Assembly: GCA_024397955.1 (NCBI GenBank)
Contig: CP073744.1
Coordinates: 2,639,501-2,703,500, forward strand
Origin: a bacterium SCSIO 12696
Lineage (GTDB): Bacteria > Pseudomonadota > Gammaproteobacteria > Pseudomonadales > Porticoccaceae
Direction of reading: 5' to 3'
Length of the DNA: 64,000 bases
Below are positions 17,794 through 26,770 of the stretch, in pieces (the first letter of the stretch is position 1; each line of letters begins with the position of its first letter). The notes beneath the pieces were generated by a model. That model was not told the origin of the DNA, ran no database searches, and saw only the letters and a list, made by a program, of their open reading frames with translations. The position numbers and the translations under genes were made by a program.

Positions 17794-17822
17794 GTGGCAC
17801 TATCTGTTGGCGACGGTATAAT
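17794..17822 (+). promoter_or_regulatory. panD: sigma-70-like promoter of panD
   Basis: GTGGCA, 17 nt, TATAAT with a perfect -10 box at 17817-17822. The start of panD lies 31 nt downstream. Thus panD can be expressed separately from panC despite the shared pathway. Confidence 0.6.
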
Positions 17823-17853
17823 GTCGCCCCCTTGAGTATTCCGGGTATATGTA

Positions 17854-18234
17854 ATGCAAAGCAAGATGTTGAAGTGCAAGTTGCACATGGCCACCGTCAC
17901 CCAGGCAGAGCTTTGGTACGACGGCTCCTGCGCCATTGATCAGGAACTGGTCAAGCTGGCCGGCTTGCGCGAGTTTGAATACATCGAAATCTACAACGTC
18001 AGCAATGGCGAGCGCTTTGCCACCTATGTGATTCTGGCTGAACCCGGCTCCAAGACCATATCCCTGAATGGCGCTGCCGCTCGCAAAGTGCAGGTGGGCG
18101 ACCGCATTATCATCGCCGCCTACGGCCACTACGAAGAGGCGGAGCTAGCCAACTTCAAGCCCCGCCTGATCTATCTGGACGAGCTCAACAACGTCGAGCG
18201 CACTGCCAACACTATTCCCGTTCAGGTGGCGTAG
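17854..18234 (+). CDS. panD: aspartate 1-decarboxylase (pyruvoyl enzyme)
   Basis: Makes beta-alanine from aspartate for pantothenate synthesis. The proenzyme cleaves itself between Gly24 and Ser25, visible as WYDGSCAID, and Ser25 becomes the pyruvoyl cofactor. Other conserved parts are [13 protein letters not shown] at the N terminus and [20 protein letters not shown]. At 126 residues it has normal length. In enterics cleavage needs PanZ; none is seen here. It stands 200 nt after panC with its own promoter and a repeat in between, and convergent with the HAMP-GAF gene. Confidence 0.97.
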   Translation: MQSKMLKCKLHMATVTQAELWYDGSCAIDQELVKLAGLREFEYIEIYNVSNGERFATYVILAEPGSKTISLNGAAARKVQVGDRIIIAAYGHYEEAELANFKPRLIYLDELNNVERTANTIPVQVA

Positions 18235-18250
18235 CCCCGCTCGAACTTAT

Positions 18251-19585
18251 TCAGCCCGCTTTTTTCAAGGGTGCGCGCTCAGTAGAGCTGCGAATCCGGC
18301 TTAGGCCGTCGGCGATGCTGGTGCCCAGGTTGTTAAATAACGCCACTTTGTCGTTTTGAAAGCTGTTTTTGTCGTGGCTGGCAAACACCAGCATGCCAAA
18401 CGCTTTGTTATCAATCATCAGTGGAATTCCTACCGCTTCTACACAACCGGTGGCTCGGCTGGTGTCTCGCAATAGCCCGGCATTGGCATTGCGCACGGAG
18501 TAGAGGCGAATCTCACCAATGCGCCAGGGCTGCTTCTCGCGAAATGCCTGGCGGATATCTCTGGCGATGCCGTGGTTGTGGTTCATCGGAATGGTCTTGT
18601 GAGATATTTGCTCAAAAATGCCCTGGGGGGATGCGCCACACAGGTAAAGGGATTGTCGGTCCGCCGATGGCAACAGTAACCCGGTAAAGTCAGCATGGAA
18701 GAAAGCCTGACTCTCCGTGCTTAATAGCTCCAGCGCCTGGCTGAGATTCTTGGCACTGCTCATGCCACCCAGGATATTAAGTACCAGGCGGGAACGATTG
18801 GACAGCTGATTAAATGCGTCGATCAATAAGCCAATTTCATCTCGGCTTTTGTTGTTTATCTTATAACCAAAATCGCCGTTGGCCACTCGTTGGCAGGCTT
18901 CTGCTGCTCGACTCACTCGCATAATAATTGAGTAAAAAAACCAGACGACGGCGATTAGCCCAAAAATACCGGATACGATCAACGAGCTGTTGAGAATCAA
19001 CTGACTGAGCTGCTGATTGTGCTCCAGCTGAACTCGATGGTTATCGTTCAGAGTGGTGATTTGACGGCTCAAGATCGGCCCCTGTTCCACCAAAAACTCT
19101 GCTCCCCATTCCAGGCGAGGTTCTTTTTCATTGCTGCCTAATTTGTCTGTAACCCCTGCTTTAAAACCCTTCCAGGTATTGCGGATATCTTCGACAAACG
19201 CGGTGTCTTCAGTCTGCTGTGACAGCAGCCCCAGCGTGCCAATGGTGTGTAAGCCGCTTTGATAATTGACCTGTTCCTGCTCCAGTTCCGTCAACACCGC
19301 CTCAAACTGTTGCAGATCGCTTTGCATGTTTTTGTAATACACCTGTACATCGCGGAAGTAGCTTTCAAAGTCCCTGGGTGCGTTTTCCAGGTAATAAGCG
19401 CCCCGTTGCTCGAGCCGTTGGCTTGCTTGCTCCAGTTGGGTTAATGACGTGAGTACCCGGTGGTAGTGATCGTTGTAAGCGAGGGAGTGGCTTTGAAATA
19501 AGGCGATAAACAACGCGGTGGCAAGAAACAGGAAGAAGCTGATGCCGGCGATAATGCGTAACCGGTAACTTTTGGTTTTGGTCAT
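18251..19585 (-). CDS. membrane sensor with HAMP and GAF domains, no output domain
   Basis: A 444-residue inner-membrane protein. A first membrane helix (about 9-30) and a second (about 196-218) bracket a helical periplasmic sensor region. A HAMP linker follows (about 220-272, with ANGDFGYKINNKSRDEIGLL), then a coiled-coil and a GAF domain (about 285-430). There is no GGDEF, EAL, kinase or methyl-accepting output domain, and the protein ends soon after the GAF with a basic tail. It may signal through a partner protein, or be a remnant of a longer sensor. It is convergent with panD and divergent from acs. The ligand is unknown. Confidence 0.8.
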   Translation of the reverse strand: MTKTKSYRLRIIAGISFFLFLATALFIALFQSHSLAYNDHYHRVLTSLTQLEQASQRLEQRGAYYLENAPRDFESYFRDVQVYYKNMQSDLQQFEAVLTELEQEQVNYQSGLHTIGTLGLLSQQTEDTAFVEDIRNTWKGFKAGVTDKLGSNEKEPRLEWGAEFLVEQGPILSRQITTLNDNHRVQLEHNQQLSQLILNSSLIVSGIFGLIAVVWFFYSIIMRVSRAAEACQRVANGDFGYKINNKSRDEIGLLIDAFNQLSNRSRLVLNILGGMSSAKNLSQALELLSTESQAFFHADFTGLLLPSADRQSLYLCGASPQGIFEQISHKTIPMNHNHGIARDIRQAFREKQPWRIGEIRLYSVRNANAGLLRDTSRATGCVEAVGIPLMIDNKAFGMLVFASHDKNSFQNDKVALFNNLGTSIADGLSRIRSSTERAPLKKAG

Positions 19586-19974
19586 GGCCGTACCCTTTGT
19601 GGAATTATTGTAGTGGCAGCCTTTTAGTACGTCGTTATAGAAGTTTGGTTCATACTTTTTGCTTAGATGAGTGTGTAGGGATAAGCGCCAGCTGATAATC
19701 GAGTTATATCTTTAAGATTTTGATTTTTATTAACTTTATTTCCAGGCTGTAGTGGAGCGGCTTGTGATTAGCTACGGTTTTAAATGACCAAAGTGGCGAT
19801 TACTGGTTGCTTTTCAGGGGCAGAAGGTAGCTTTGTGTCACTTTAAAAAGCGGTTGTTGAACTGCTTGGATGTGTTTTAACGACCAGTACAATCTTGGGA
19901 GTAAACCATTTTACTTGCCGCCCAAAACTGCAGTATCTTGCGGTCTTTGCGATTGCCAACCACAGAGAATATTT
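19586..19974. other. acs: long intergenic region upstream of acs
   Basis: A 389-bp gap between the divergent HAMP-GAF and acs genes, AT-rich in its left half. I find no convincing gene, hairpin or consensus promoter. It should contain the promoters of both genes and any acs activator sites. Confidence 0.6.
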
Positions 19975-21912
19975 ATGCACGAATTCCCCACTCACTCCGT
20001 TAGCGAAGCCTGGAAACAGCGTGCCCATATCGACGATGCTACTTACCAAGCAATGTATCGACAATCTCTGGATGATCCAGATGGGTTTTGGGGTGAGCAG
20101 GCTCGGCAATTTTTGCAGTGGCACCAGCCATGGCAGACGGTCAGCCAATACGATTTGTCCAAGGGCGAGGCCAAGTGGTTTGATGGTGGCAAGCTCAACG
20201 TGGCCAGCAACTGTATTGACCGCCATTTGAACGATCGTGGCGATCAAACCGCTATTATCTGGGAAGGCGATAACCCAGAAGACAGTCAGCACATCACTTA
20301 TTTGGAACTGCACCAGCAAGTCTGCCGCCTGGCCAATGTGCTTAAAGCTCGTGGTGTGAAAAAGGGCGACCGGGTTTGCATTTACATGCCAATGATCCCC
20401 GAGGCTGCCTATGCCATGCTGGCCTGTGCACGTATTGGCGCGGTGCATTCGGTGGTGTTTGGCGGCTTTTCACCGGAAGCACTGAAAGACCGCATTCTCG
20501 ATTCCGACTGCCGCCTTGTGATTACAGCGGACGAAGGTGTGCGCGGTGGCAAAGCCATTCCCTTGAAGGCGAACACGGATGCGGCTCTGGCTAACTGTCC
20601 TGACGTACACAGCTGTGTGGTGGTGCGTCGTACCGGTGGCGATATAGCCTGGAATGAAGGCCGCGATATCTGGTACCACCAAGCAACTGCCGAGGTGGAA
20701 GCCCATTGCCGGCCAGAAGTGATGGACTCCGAAGACCCGCTGTTTATCCTCTACACCTCGGGTTCCACCGGCAAACCCAAAGGGGTGCTGCACACCACTG
20801 GTGGCTATCTGTTGCAGGCGGCCATGACTCACAAGTACGTATTCGATTACCAGGAAGGCGATGTCTATTGGTGTACCGCCGATGTGGGTTGGGTGACTGG
20901 CCACAGCTATATTATCTATGGTCCGCTGTGTAACGGTGCTATTACCTTGATGTTTGAGGGCGTGCCCACTTACCCGGATGCTTCCCGTTTTTGGCAGGTT
21001 ATCGATAAACATCAGGTAAATACCTTTTACACCGCACCTACCGCTATCCGAGCGTTGCAGGGTGCAGGGGATGATTTTGTTACTCGCACCAATCGCAGCT
21101 CATTAAAATTACTGGGTACTGTGGGCGAACCCATCAATCCGGAAGCGTGGGAGTGGTACCACAAAGTAGTCGGCGAAGAGCGCTGCCCCATTGTGGACAC
21201 CTGGTGGCAAACCGAAACCGGTGCTCATATGCTGACTCCACTGCCTGGGGCTACTGCGCTAAAACCGGGTTCTGCCACGCGGCCGTTCTTTGGCGTGGAG
21301 CCAGTCATACTCGACGAAAATGGCAATGAGCTGGATGGCGCTGCCGAGGGTGTTCTGGCTATTAAACGCTCCTGGCCCAGCCAGATTCGCACTGTATACG
21401 GTGATCACCAGCGTTTGATTGACACCTATTTTTCTACCTTCCCCGGCTATTACTTTACCGGTGACGGTGCCCGCCGTGACGAAGACGGATACTACTGGAT
21501 TACTGGCCGAGTAGACGACGTGCTCAATGTATCCGGCCACCGCATGGGCACTGCCGAAGTGGAAAGTGCTTTGGTACTGCACGACGATATCGCCGAAGCC
21601 GCCGTGGTGGGTTACAACCACGATATTAAAGGGCAGGGCATCTACGCCTATGTGACACCAATGGTGGGGGTAGAGCCCAGCGAAGAATTGCTTGAGCAAT
21701 TAACGGCCCTGTGTGTACAAGAAATCGGCCCCATCGCCAAGCCGGATATTATTCAGTGGGCGCCGGGTTTGCCGAAAACCCGCTCCGGGAAAATAATGCG
21801 TCGTATCCTGCGCAAAATTGCAGGCAATGAAATTGATAGTTTGGGGGATACCTCAACGCTAGCCGACCCGTCGGTAGTAGAGCAGTTGATTGAGCATCGG
21901 CATAACCGGTAG
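19975..21912 (+). CDS. acs: acetyl-CoA synthetase (AMP-forming)
   Basis: Activates acetate to acetyl-CoA through acetyl-AMP. The 645-residue protein has the AMP-binding signature [12 protein letters not shown] near residue 260, [18 protein letters not shown], and the A8 hinge [19 protein letters not shown]. The C-terminal lysine in [15 protein letters not shown] is the residue acetylated by Pat-type enzymes in homologues. The ATG at 19975 matches the family length (about 650); upstream frame extends 35 codons with no ribosome binding site. Monocistronic, with a hairpin after the stop. Confidence 0.96.
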   Translation: MHEFPTHSVSEAWKQRAHIDDATYQAMYRQSLDDPDGFWGEQARQFLQWHQPWQTVSQYDLSKGEAKWFDGGKLNVASNCIDRHLNDRGDQTAIIWEGDNPEDSQHITYLELHQQVCRLANVLKARGVKKGDRVCIYMPMIPEAAYAMLACARIGAVHSVVFGGFSPEALKDRILDSDCRLVITADEGVRGGKAIPLKANTDAALANCPDVHSCVVVRRTGGDIAWNEGRDIWYHQATAEVEAHCRPEVMDSEDPLFILYTSGSTGKPKGVLHTTGGYLLQAAMTHKYVFDYQEGDVYWCTADVGWVTGHSYIIYGPLCNGAITLMFEGVPTYPDASRFWQVIDKHQVNTFYTAPTAIRALQGAGDDFVTRTNRSSLKLLGTVGEPINPEAWEWYHKVVGEERCPIVDTWWQTETGAHMLTPLPGATALKPGSATRPFFGVEPVILDENGNELDGAAEGVLAIKRSWPSQIRTVYGDHQRLIDTYFSTFPGYYFTGDGARRDEDGYYWITGRVDDVLNVSGHRMGTAEVESALVLHDDIAEAAVVGYNHDIKGQGIYAYVTPMVGVEPSEELLEQLTALCVQEIGPIAKPDIIQWAPGLPKTRSGKIMRRILRKIAGNEIDSLGDTSTLADPSVVEQLIEHRHNR

Positions 21913-21935
21913 AAGAATACGCTCAGTGGGTGAAG

Positions 21936-21957
21936 TTCACGGCCTTCAGGCCGTGAA
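21936..21957. terminator. perfect hairpin between acs and the AT-rich islet
   Basis: TTCACGGCC (21936-21944), loop TTCA, GGCCGTGAA (21949-21957). A second imperfect inverted repeat (GCGCTTA / TAAGCGC) follows at about 21964-21990, reaching into the end of the next gene. No T-run, so the terminator role is likely but not certain; both strands can form it. Confidence 0.55.
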
Positions 21958-21967
21958 ATGTTAGCGC

Positions 21968-22390
21968 TTATATTGGACATATTAAGCGCAATTTAGTTAT
22001 CACTCCGCTTTTAATCGATTCTGTGTATTGGCAATCACCAAAATTAACATGCCGCTCTTTATTTGGAAAATTGGTGGTTGTTCCTACAGTCTTTTCCGGG
22101 ATTAATGAGTATTTTGGGTCGGTTATCTCTATTGTCGCTATTTGATCGTAGTGAAAAAATACAGTTAAACCATCATAGAAAAGTGTAGATCCGATTTGCT
22201 CGCCTCTATGGCTATTTGGTGCTGGCAAAAAGCCTTGTTCTGTTCGCTCTGGAGGGCCTAAAGCATTAATAAAGCTTAATTCATCATTTAGATTTTGCAG
22301 TGAGATTTCTTTGTCTTGTGCTGAGCTGTTTGAAGCTGCCAACGCTAAGAAAATCATTGGCAGGAAAGATAAATTTTTCACGCGCTTCAT
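21968..22390 (-). CDS. small exported protein, function unknown
   Basis: A 140-residue protein with a signal peptide (MKRVKNLSFLPMIFLALAAS, cleavage after NSSA). The mature part carries PPERTEQGFLPAPNSHRGEQ and two Cys near the C terminus, possibly a disulfide. I recognise no family. Its ATG overlaps the stop of the upstream lipoprotein gene by four bases (ATGA), so the two are translationally coupled and may act together in the envelope. The region is visibly more AT-rich than acs or the SDR gene. Confidence 0.6.
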   Translation of the reverse strand: MKRVKNLSFLPMIFLALAASNSSAQDKEISLQNLNDELSFINALGPPERTEQGFLPAPNSHRGEQIGSTLFYDGLTVFFHYDQIATIEITDPKYSLIPEKTVGTTTNFPNKERHVNFGDCQYTESIKSGVITKLRLICPI

Positions 22391-22788
22391 TCTCCAATTG
22401 GCCCAAAGTAATAGCCTTGTAAACGATCTGTGAGTATTGATTTAATCGTTCCATCTCCAGGGTATTCTGTAATTCTATATTCAACTATCAAGCCTACATT
22501 TGCTGTTGTTGGTGGATTGCCTGAGCCTTCAATTGGGCTGTAGCGATCCGAAGAATAGTAATATTGACCTTCAATAGGTGAATAGTCCGATTCTCCTAAT
22601 AGCATTTCTACGTCGGACTTTCTCATTCCTTCAGTCAAACTTGCATGAATCTTTGCGAGGCTTTCATAGTCATGATTTGATTTATAGGATGCGCTGGCAT
22701 TCTCTAGCTCATTTTCTGAACAGCCATAAAGCATTAAAAAGCATAGGAGTGTCGTAAGAAATTTCACTTGTGAACCTTTGTGTTCCAT
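22387..22788 (-). CDS. small lipoprotein with BamE-like motif
   Basis: A 133-residue protein with a lipobox LMLYGC, so it is probably lipidated and envelope-anchored. The stretch LTEGMRKSDVEMLLGE resembles the helix-turn motif of the BamE/OmlA (SmpA) fold, which also occurs in unrelated small lipoproteins. The ATG at 22788 gives seven extra residues before VKFLTTLLCFLML; a GTG at 22767 with AAAGG upstream gives a neater signal peptide and may be the true start. Coupled by ATGA to the following exported-protein gene. Role unknown. Confidence 0.55.
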   Translation of the reverse strand: MEHKGSQVKFLTTLLCFLMLYGCSENELENASASYKSNHDYESLAKIHASLTEGMRKSDVEMLLGESDYSPIEGQYYYSSDRYSPIEGSGNPPTTANVGLIVEYRITEYPGDGTIKSILTDRLQGYYFGPIGE

Positions 22789-22840
22789 ATGCCTTCGTGG
22801 GCATGAGGTAGAGCCAACGGCTTATACACACTTGGCTTAA

Positions 22841-23440
22841 TTAAATTTCCTTGATCTTAATATTTCTAAACTTAATCAACCCACCATTAAAACGCTGCAA
22901 GGCAATATATCCCTGGTTCAAATAATCGTCTTTTAACTGACCAGTCACAACGCCGTTTATTTTGACGGTAATCACATTATCTACAGCGGTTATTTCGTAC
23001 CTGTTCCACTTGCCAATGGTATTCACCTGAGCCAGCGGCTTCTGATATTTGACGATTGCGCCAGTGCGATAGGACTGGTTTGGGTGGTTGTCCCAGATAT
23101 TCATTTCGTAACAAGTGCCTGCGGCTATCTTTTTATTATCTGGGCAGCGAATAAAAACTCCTGAATTTACTTGAGCGTCTGGCCAGAATTCCAGTGTTAG
23201 TTGGAAGTTGGCAAATGTTCTTTCGGTGACCAAATAGCCGTTTGGCTCACTGGGTAAGACAGCCAATTCGCCATTATTGACAGACCAGATTGCTTCTCCG
23301 CTTTGTGTCCAACCAGAAGTACTTGAGCCATCAAACAGTGATTGCCAATTAGTCTTGTTTGTATGGGAACAGCTTGTCATACACACAACAAAAATAGCTA
23401 GGCTCGCTATTCTATAAGCATTATTAAGTAACCGGGTCAC
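22841..23440 (-). CDS. DUF1080 (3-keto-disaccharide hydrolase-like) lipoprotein
   Basis: A 199-residue lipoprotein with a signal sequence ending VVCMTSC (lipidated Cys). The mature part is a concanavalin-like jelly-roll of the DUF1080 family: WQSLFDGSSTSGWTQSG at the start, LTLEFWPDAQVNSGVFIR, and CYEMNIWDNHPNQSYRTGAI. DUF1080 proteins bind or cleave glycans, some as 3-keto-glycoside hydrolases; the substrate here is unknown. The start is GTG; the one at 23440 is spaced better from GAGG than that at 23446. It lies upstream of the two small exported-protein genes on the same strand, 52 nt apart, in the AT-rich islet. Confidence 0.8.
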   Translation of the reverse strand: MTRLLNNAYRIASLAIFVVCMTSCSHTNKTNWQSLFDGSSTSGWTQSGEAIWSVNNGELAVLPSEPNGYLVTERTFANFQLTLEFWPDAQVNSGVFIRCPDNKKIAAGTCYEMNIWDNHPNQSYRTGAIVKYQKPLAQVNTIGKWNRYEITAVDNVITVKINGVVTGQLKDDYLNQGYIALQRFNGGLIKFRNIKIKEI

Positions 23441-23576
23441 AATCACTGCCTCGCATTTTATGGCTGGAAGGACTGCACAGTCATAGTTGTTTTAGTAGCC
23501 AAACTATACAACAGTCCCTTGGCCGGTAATACTCATTCCATGTATTGATTCGGCCATCTCAATGGAGAGCACAAAA

Positions 23577-24392
23577 ATGTCTACCAGTTTTAACTATCAA
23601 GGCAAAACGGTTTTTGTTGTCGGCGGCACCAGTGGTATTAATTTGGGTATTGCCAGGGGCTTTGCCCAGGCGGGCGCCCGGTTGGCGGTATTCAGCCGCG
23701 ATCAGGGCAAGGTGGACGGGGCGGTTGCGGAGTTGCAAGGACTCGGTGCAGAAGCGGTAGGCTTTAGCGCTGATGTGCGCGAGTACAAGCAGGTTCAAAA
23801 AGCCTTACAACAGGCGCACGAACAGCTGGGCGATATTGATGTGCTGGTGTCTGGTGCTGCTGGCAATTTTCCCGCTGCAGGAAATGAGATGTCATCCGCG
23901 GCATTTAAGGTGGTGGTGGATATCGATTTGAACGGCACCTTTAACGTCTTGCGTTCTGCTTATGAACTGCTGCGCAAACCCGGTGCGGCGGTGATTAATA
24001 TTTCTGCGCCCCAAGCGTTTTTGCCCATGCAGATGCAGGCTCACGTGTGCGCCGCCAAGGCCGGGGTGGATATGGTGACGCGCACCCTGGCAATGGAGTG
24101 GGGGCCGGCTGGTGTGCGGGTAAATTCCTTGGTGCCGGGCCCTATTGCCGGTACAGAAGGCATGAAGCGTTTGGCGCCCACGCCGGAGATTCAGCAGGCC
24201 GTAACACAGTCTGTGCCCCTGAAACGCCAAGGCAGTTGCGAGGATATGGCCAATGCAGCGCTGTTTGTGGCCTCTGAGCAGGCCAGTTATATCAGTGGCG
24301 TGGTATTGCCGGTGGATGGAGGCTGGTCACTGGGCGGCGCGTCGGTGATGGGGGAGGGGTTGGCGCAGATGATGGCGGCCAAAAAATCTTAA
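23577..24392 (+). CDS. SDR oxidoreductase of the peroxisomal 2,4-dienoyl-CoA reductase (DECR2) type
   Basis: A 271-residue NAD(P)-dependent short-chain dehydrogenase. The cofactor motif is GGTSGINLGIARGFA (TGxxxGxG-like), with SGAAGNFPA and DLNGTFNV following. The active site reads NISAPQAF then HVCAAKAGVD: the usual Tyr of YxxxK is missing (Val in its place) while Lys is kept. This matches dienoyl-CoA reductases such as DECR2, including the downstream VNSLVPGPIAGTEGM, where the usual Tyr is also replaced. It may reduce unsaturated acyl-CoAs in fatty-acid breakdown. The ATG at 23577 is preferred since GGAGAG lies seven nt ahead. Confidence 0.82.
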   Translation: MSTSFNYQGKTVFVVGGTSGINLGIARGFAQAGARLAVFSRDQGKVDGAVAELQGLGAEAVGFSADVREYKQVQKALQQAHEQLGDIDVLVSGAAGNFPAAGNEMSSAAFKVVVDIDLNGTFNVLRSAYELLRKPGAAVINISAPQAFLPMQMQAHVCAAKAGVDMVTRTLAMEWGPAGVRVNSLVPGPIAGTEGMKRLAPTPEIQQAVTQSVPLKRQGSCEDMANAALFVASEQASYISGVVLPVDGGWSLGGASVMGEGLAQMMAAKKS

Positions 24393-24591
24393 AAGCGCTT
24401 TTCAAAATGCCCCATTTCCGCGATAGCTGCGTTGGCAATGTGCTCGACTCCCCATGTATTAGATATACACTGCGGGCCTGCGCGCATTGCCGCCTTGCTC
24501 TCACGAAAATGTCACTATTTTGAATAGCGCTCTTGATACTGTCTTAGGTTCGGCGCATCCTTTTGCTTTTCGTTGACGGGAGAATAAGAAG

Positions 24592-25698
24592 ATGAAAACC
24601 AAAGCCGCAGTGGCCTTTGCCGCTGGCAAGCCACTGGAAATTGTCGACGTTGATCTCGAGGGGCCAAAACAAGGAGAGGTGTTGGTGGAAATTATGGCCA
24701 CTGGGGTGTGCCATACCGATGCCTTTACTCTGTCTGGCGATGACCCGGAAGGGGCTTTCCCCGCTATCCTTGGCCACGAAGGCGCTGGCATCGTTCGAGA
24801 TGTTGGCCCCGGTGTGACCAGTGTTAAACCCGGTGACCATGTCATTCCCCTGTACACGCCAGAGTGCCGGGAGTGCGATTTTTGTTTGCACCCCAAAACC
24901 AATCTTTGCCAGGCGATTCGCTCTACACAGGGGCAGGGCCTGATGCCCGATGGTTCCAGCCGCTTTTCTCTCGACGGTGAACCCATCCTTCATTACATGG
25001 GCTGCTCCACCTTCTCCAACTTTACTGTGCTGCCAGAGATTGCCGTGGCCAAAGTGCGCGAGGACGCGCCCTTCGACAAAATCTGCTATATCGGCTGCGG
25101 CGTCACCACCGGTATAGGCGCGGTGGCATTTACCATGGGCGTGGAGCCCGGCTCTACGGTCGCGGTTTTCGGGTTGGGTGGTATCGGCCTGAATGTGATT
25201 CAGGGTGCAAAAATGGTGGGCGCGACGCGGATTATTGGTGTCGACCTGAATCCGTCGAAGGTGGCACTGGCGAAAAAATTTGGCATGACTGACTTTGTTG
25301 ATCCATCGGAAGTGGATGATGTAGTTGATCATTTGGTTGAAATCACCGGGGGCGGTGTGGACTACAGCTTTGAGTGCATTGGCAATGTAAATGTGATGCG
25401 CCAGGCGCTGGAGTGCTGCCACAAAGGCTGGGGTCAAAGCTGCATCATTGGTGTGGCCGGTGCCGGGCAGGAAATTGCCACTCGCCCGTTCCAGCTGGTG
25501 ACCGGCCGCTCCTGGCGCGGCACCGCTTTTGGTGGTGCCAGGGGTCGCACCGATGTACCAAAAATTGTCGACTGGTACATGGAAGGCAAGATCAATATCG
25601 ACGATTTGATTACCCACACCATGCCGCTGAGTGACATCAATAATGCGTTTGATTTAATGCATAAGGGTGAGAGTATTCGGTCGGTGGTGATGTACTGA
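24592..25698 (+). CDS. adhC: S-(hydroxymethyl)glutathione dehydrogenase (class III alcohol dehydrogenase)
   Basis: Zinc-dependent enzyme that oxidises the formaldehyde-glutathione adduct to S-formylglutathione, and can also reduce S-nitrosoglutathione. The 368-residue protein has the catalytic zinc region [12 protein letters not shown] and GHEGAG, the four structural-zinc cysteines in [15 protein letters not shown], and the NAD motif [13 protein letters not shown]. It is followed 103 nt later by fghA, the next step of the same pathway. No frmR-type regulator gene is adjacent. A 200-bp gap upstream should hold the promoter. Confidence 0.96.
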   Translation: MKTKAAVAFAAGKPLEIVDVDLEGPKQGEVLVEIMATGVCHTDAFTLSGDDPEGAFPAILGHEGAGIVRDVGPGVTSVKPGDHVIPLYTPECRECDFCLHPKTNLCQAIRSTQGQGLMPDGSSRFSLDGEPILHYMGCSTFSNFTVLPEIAVAKVREDAPFDKICYIGCGVTTGIGAVAFTMGVEPGSTVAVFGLGGIGLNVIQGAKMVGATRIIGVDLNPSKVALAKKFGMTDFVDPSEVDDVVDHLVEITGGGVDYSFECIGNVNVMRQALECCHKGWGQSCIIGVAGAGQEIATRPFQLVTGRSWRGTAFGGARGRTDVPKIVDWYMEGKINIDDLITHTMPLSDINNAFDLMHKGESIRSVVMY

Positions 25699-25801
25699 TT
25701 TTTCCAACAAGCTAAAGGCGTAATTCACCAAATACCAAAACAATTCCGGTGGATTACGCTGCGCTGACCCACCTAAAGAAAGCACCCTACAAACTGATCA
25801 A

Positions 25802-26641
25802 ATGATGAAAAAAATCAGCGAATACAAATCCTTCGGCGGCCGCCAGTTACGCTACCAGCACAACTCTAAATCTCTGAATTGCGAGATGACGTTTTCCATC
25901 TACCTGCCACCCCAGGCAGAGCAGGGCAGTGTGCCAGTTATCTACTGGCTGTCCGGTTTAACCTGTACCGATGAAAATTTTGTTACCAAGGCTGGCGCCC
26001 AGCAGTACGCGGCTCAATACGGTGTGGCGATTGTGGTCCCGGATACCAGCCCTCGCGGCGATGGAGTGGCCGATGACCCGGACGGCGCTTACGACTTTGG
26101 CTTGGGGGCGGGATTTTATGTAAACGCCACCGAAGAGCCCTGGGCTCGGCACTACCGTATGTACGATTACGTGGTGGATGAATTGCCGGCGCTGGTGAAC
26201 CGGGAGCTTCCGGTGGATGGCAATCGCGTCGGCATTATGGGGCATTCCATGGGCGGGCACGGGGCTCTGACCATTGCCTTAAATAACCCCAACCGTTACC
26301 GCTCGATATCGGCGTTCTCACCCATTTGCTCGCCGATCAATTGCCCTTGGGGGCAAAAGGCGCTGGGCAACTATTTAGGCTCAGACCAAGCGAGCTGGCA
26401 ACGCCACGATACAGTGGCGCTGGTTAAACAGGCTACGGAACGGCTGCCGATTTTGGTGGATCAGGGAACAGCAGATAACTTTTTGGAAGAACAGTTAAAA
26501 ACGCCGTTGCTGATTGAGGCCTCTGAGCAGGCGGGCTACCCCATGGAAACTCGTATGCAGCCCGGTTACGACCACAGTTACTTTTTTATCGCCTCGTTTA
26601 TTGGCGAACATATCGCGTTTCACAGTAAGTATTTAGCGTAG
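25802..26641 (+). CDS. fghA: S-formylglutathione hydrolase
   Basis: Alpha/beta-hydrolase of 279 residues (esterase D family) that cleaves S-formylglutathione to formate and glutathione. The nucleophile elbow is GHSMGG near residue 148, and the catalytic His is in GYDHSYFF near the C terminus, with Asp in VDQGTADNFL. WLSGLTCTDENF is the family oxyanion signature. Pairs with adhC for formaldehyde detoxification. The start may be 25802 or the next codon (ATGATG). Confidence 0.95.
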   Translation: MMKKISEYKSFGGRQLRYQHNSKSLNCEMTFSIYLPPQAEQGSVPVIYWLSGLTCTDENFVTKAGAQQYAAQYGVAIVVPDTSPRGDGVADDPDGAYDFGLGAGFYVNATEEPWARHYRMYDYVVDELPALVNRELPVDGNRVGIMGHSMGGHGALTIALNNPNRYRSISAFSPICSPINCPWGQKALGNYLGSDQASWQRHDTVALVKQATERLPILVDQGTADNFLEEQLKTPLLIEASEQAGYPMETRMQPGYDHSYFFIASFIGEHIAFHSKYLA

Positions 26642-26667
26642 CTCGTTCCTATTATTGAGAGAAAGCG

Positions 26668-26687
26668 AAGCGAAACTCGGGGCCAAT
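26668..26687 (+). repeat. 20-bp direct repeat, left copy
   Basis: AAGCGAAACTCGGGGCCAAT, identical to 27558-27577. The two copies bracket the NYN-domain gene. Confidence 0.85.
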
Positions 26688-26770
26688 ACTTGTTCGGCCT
26701 TCGTTGTTCGTTTCCATATTCCGCTTTGCTGCACTTAGGCTACGGTTTCAACCAATAAGCAGCTGGCGGC

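Noticed and set aside
21968..22788. Toxin-antitoxin pair (coupled small genes)
   Set aside because: Both products have signal peptides or a lipobox, so they are envelope proteins rather than cytoplasmic toxin and antitoxin.
24544..25617. 357-codon open frame antisense to adhC
   Set aside because: Opposite a complete class III alcohol dehydrogenase, with no recognisable family.
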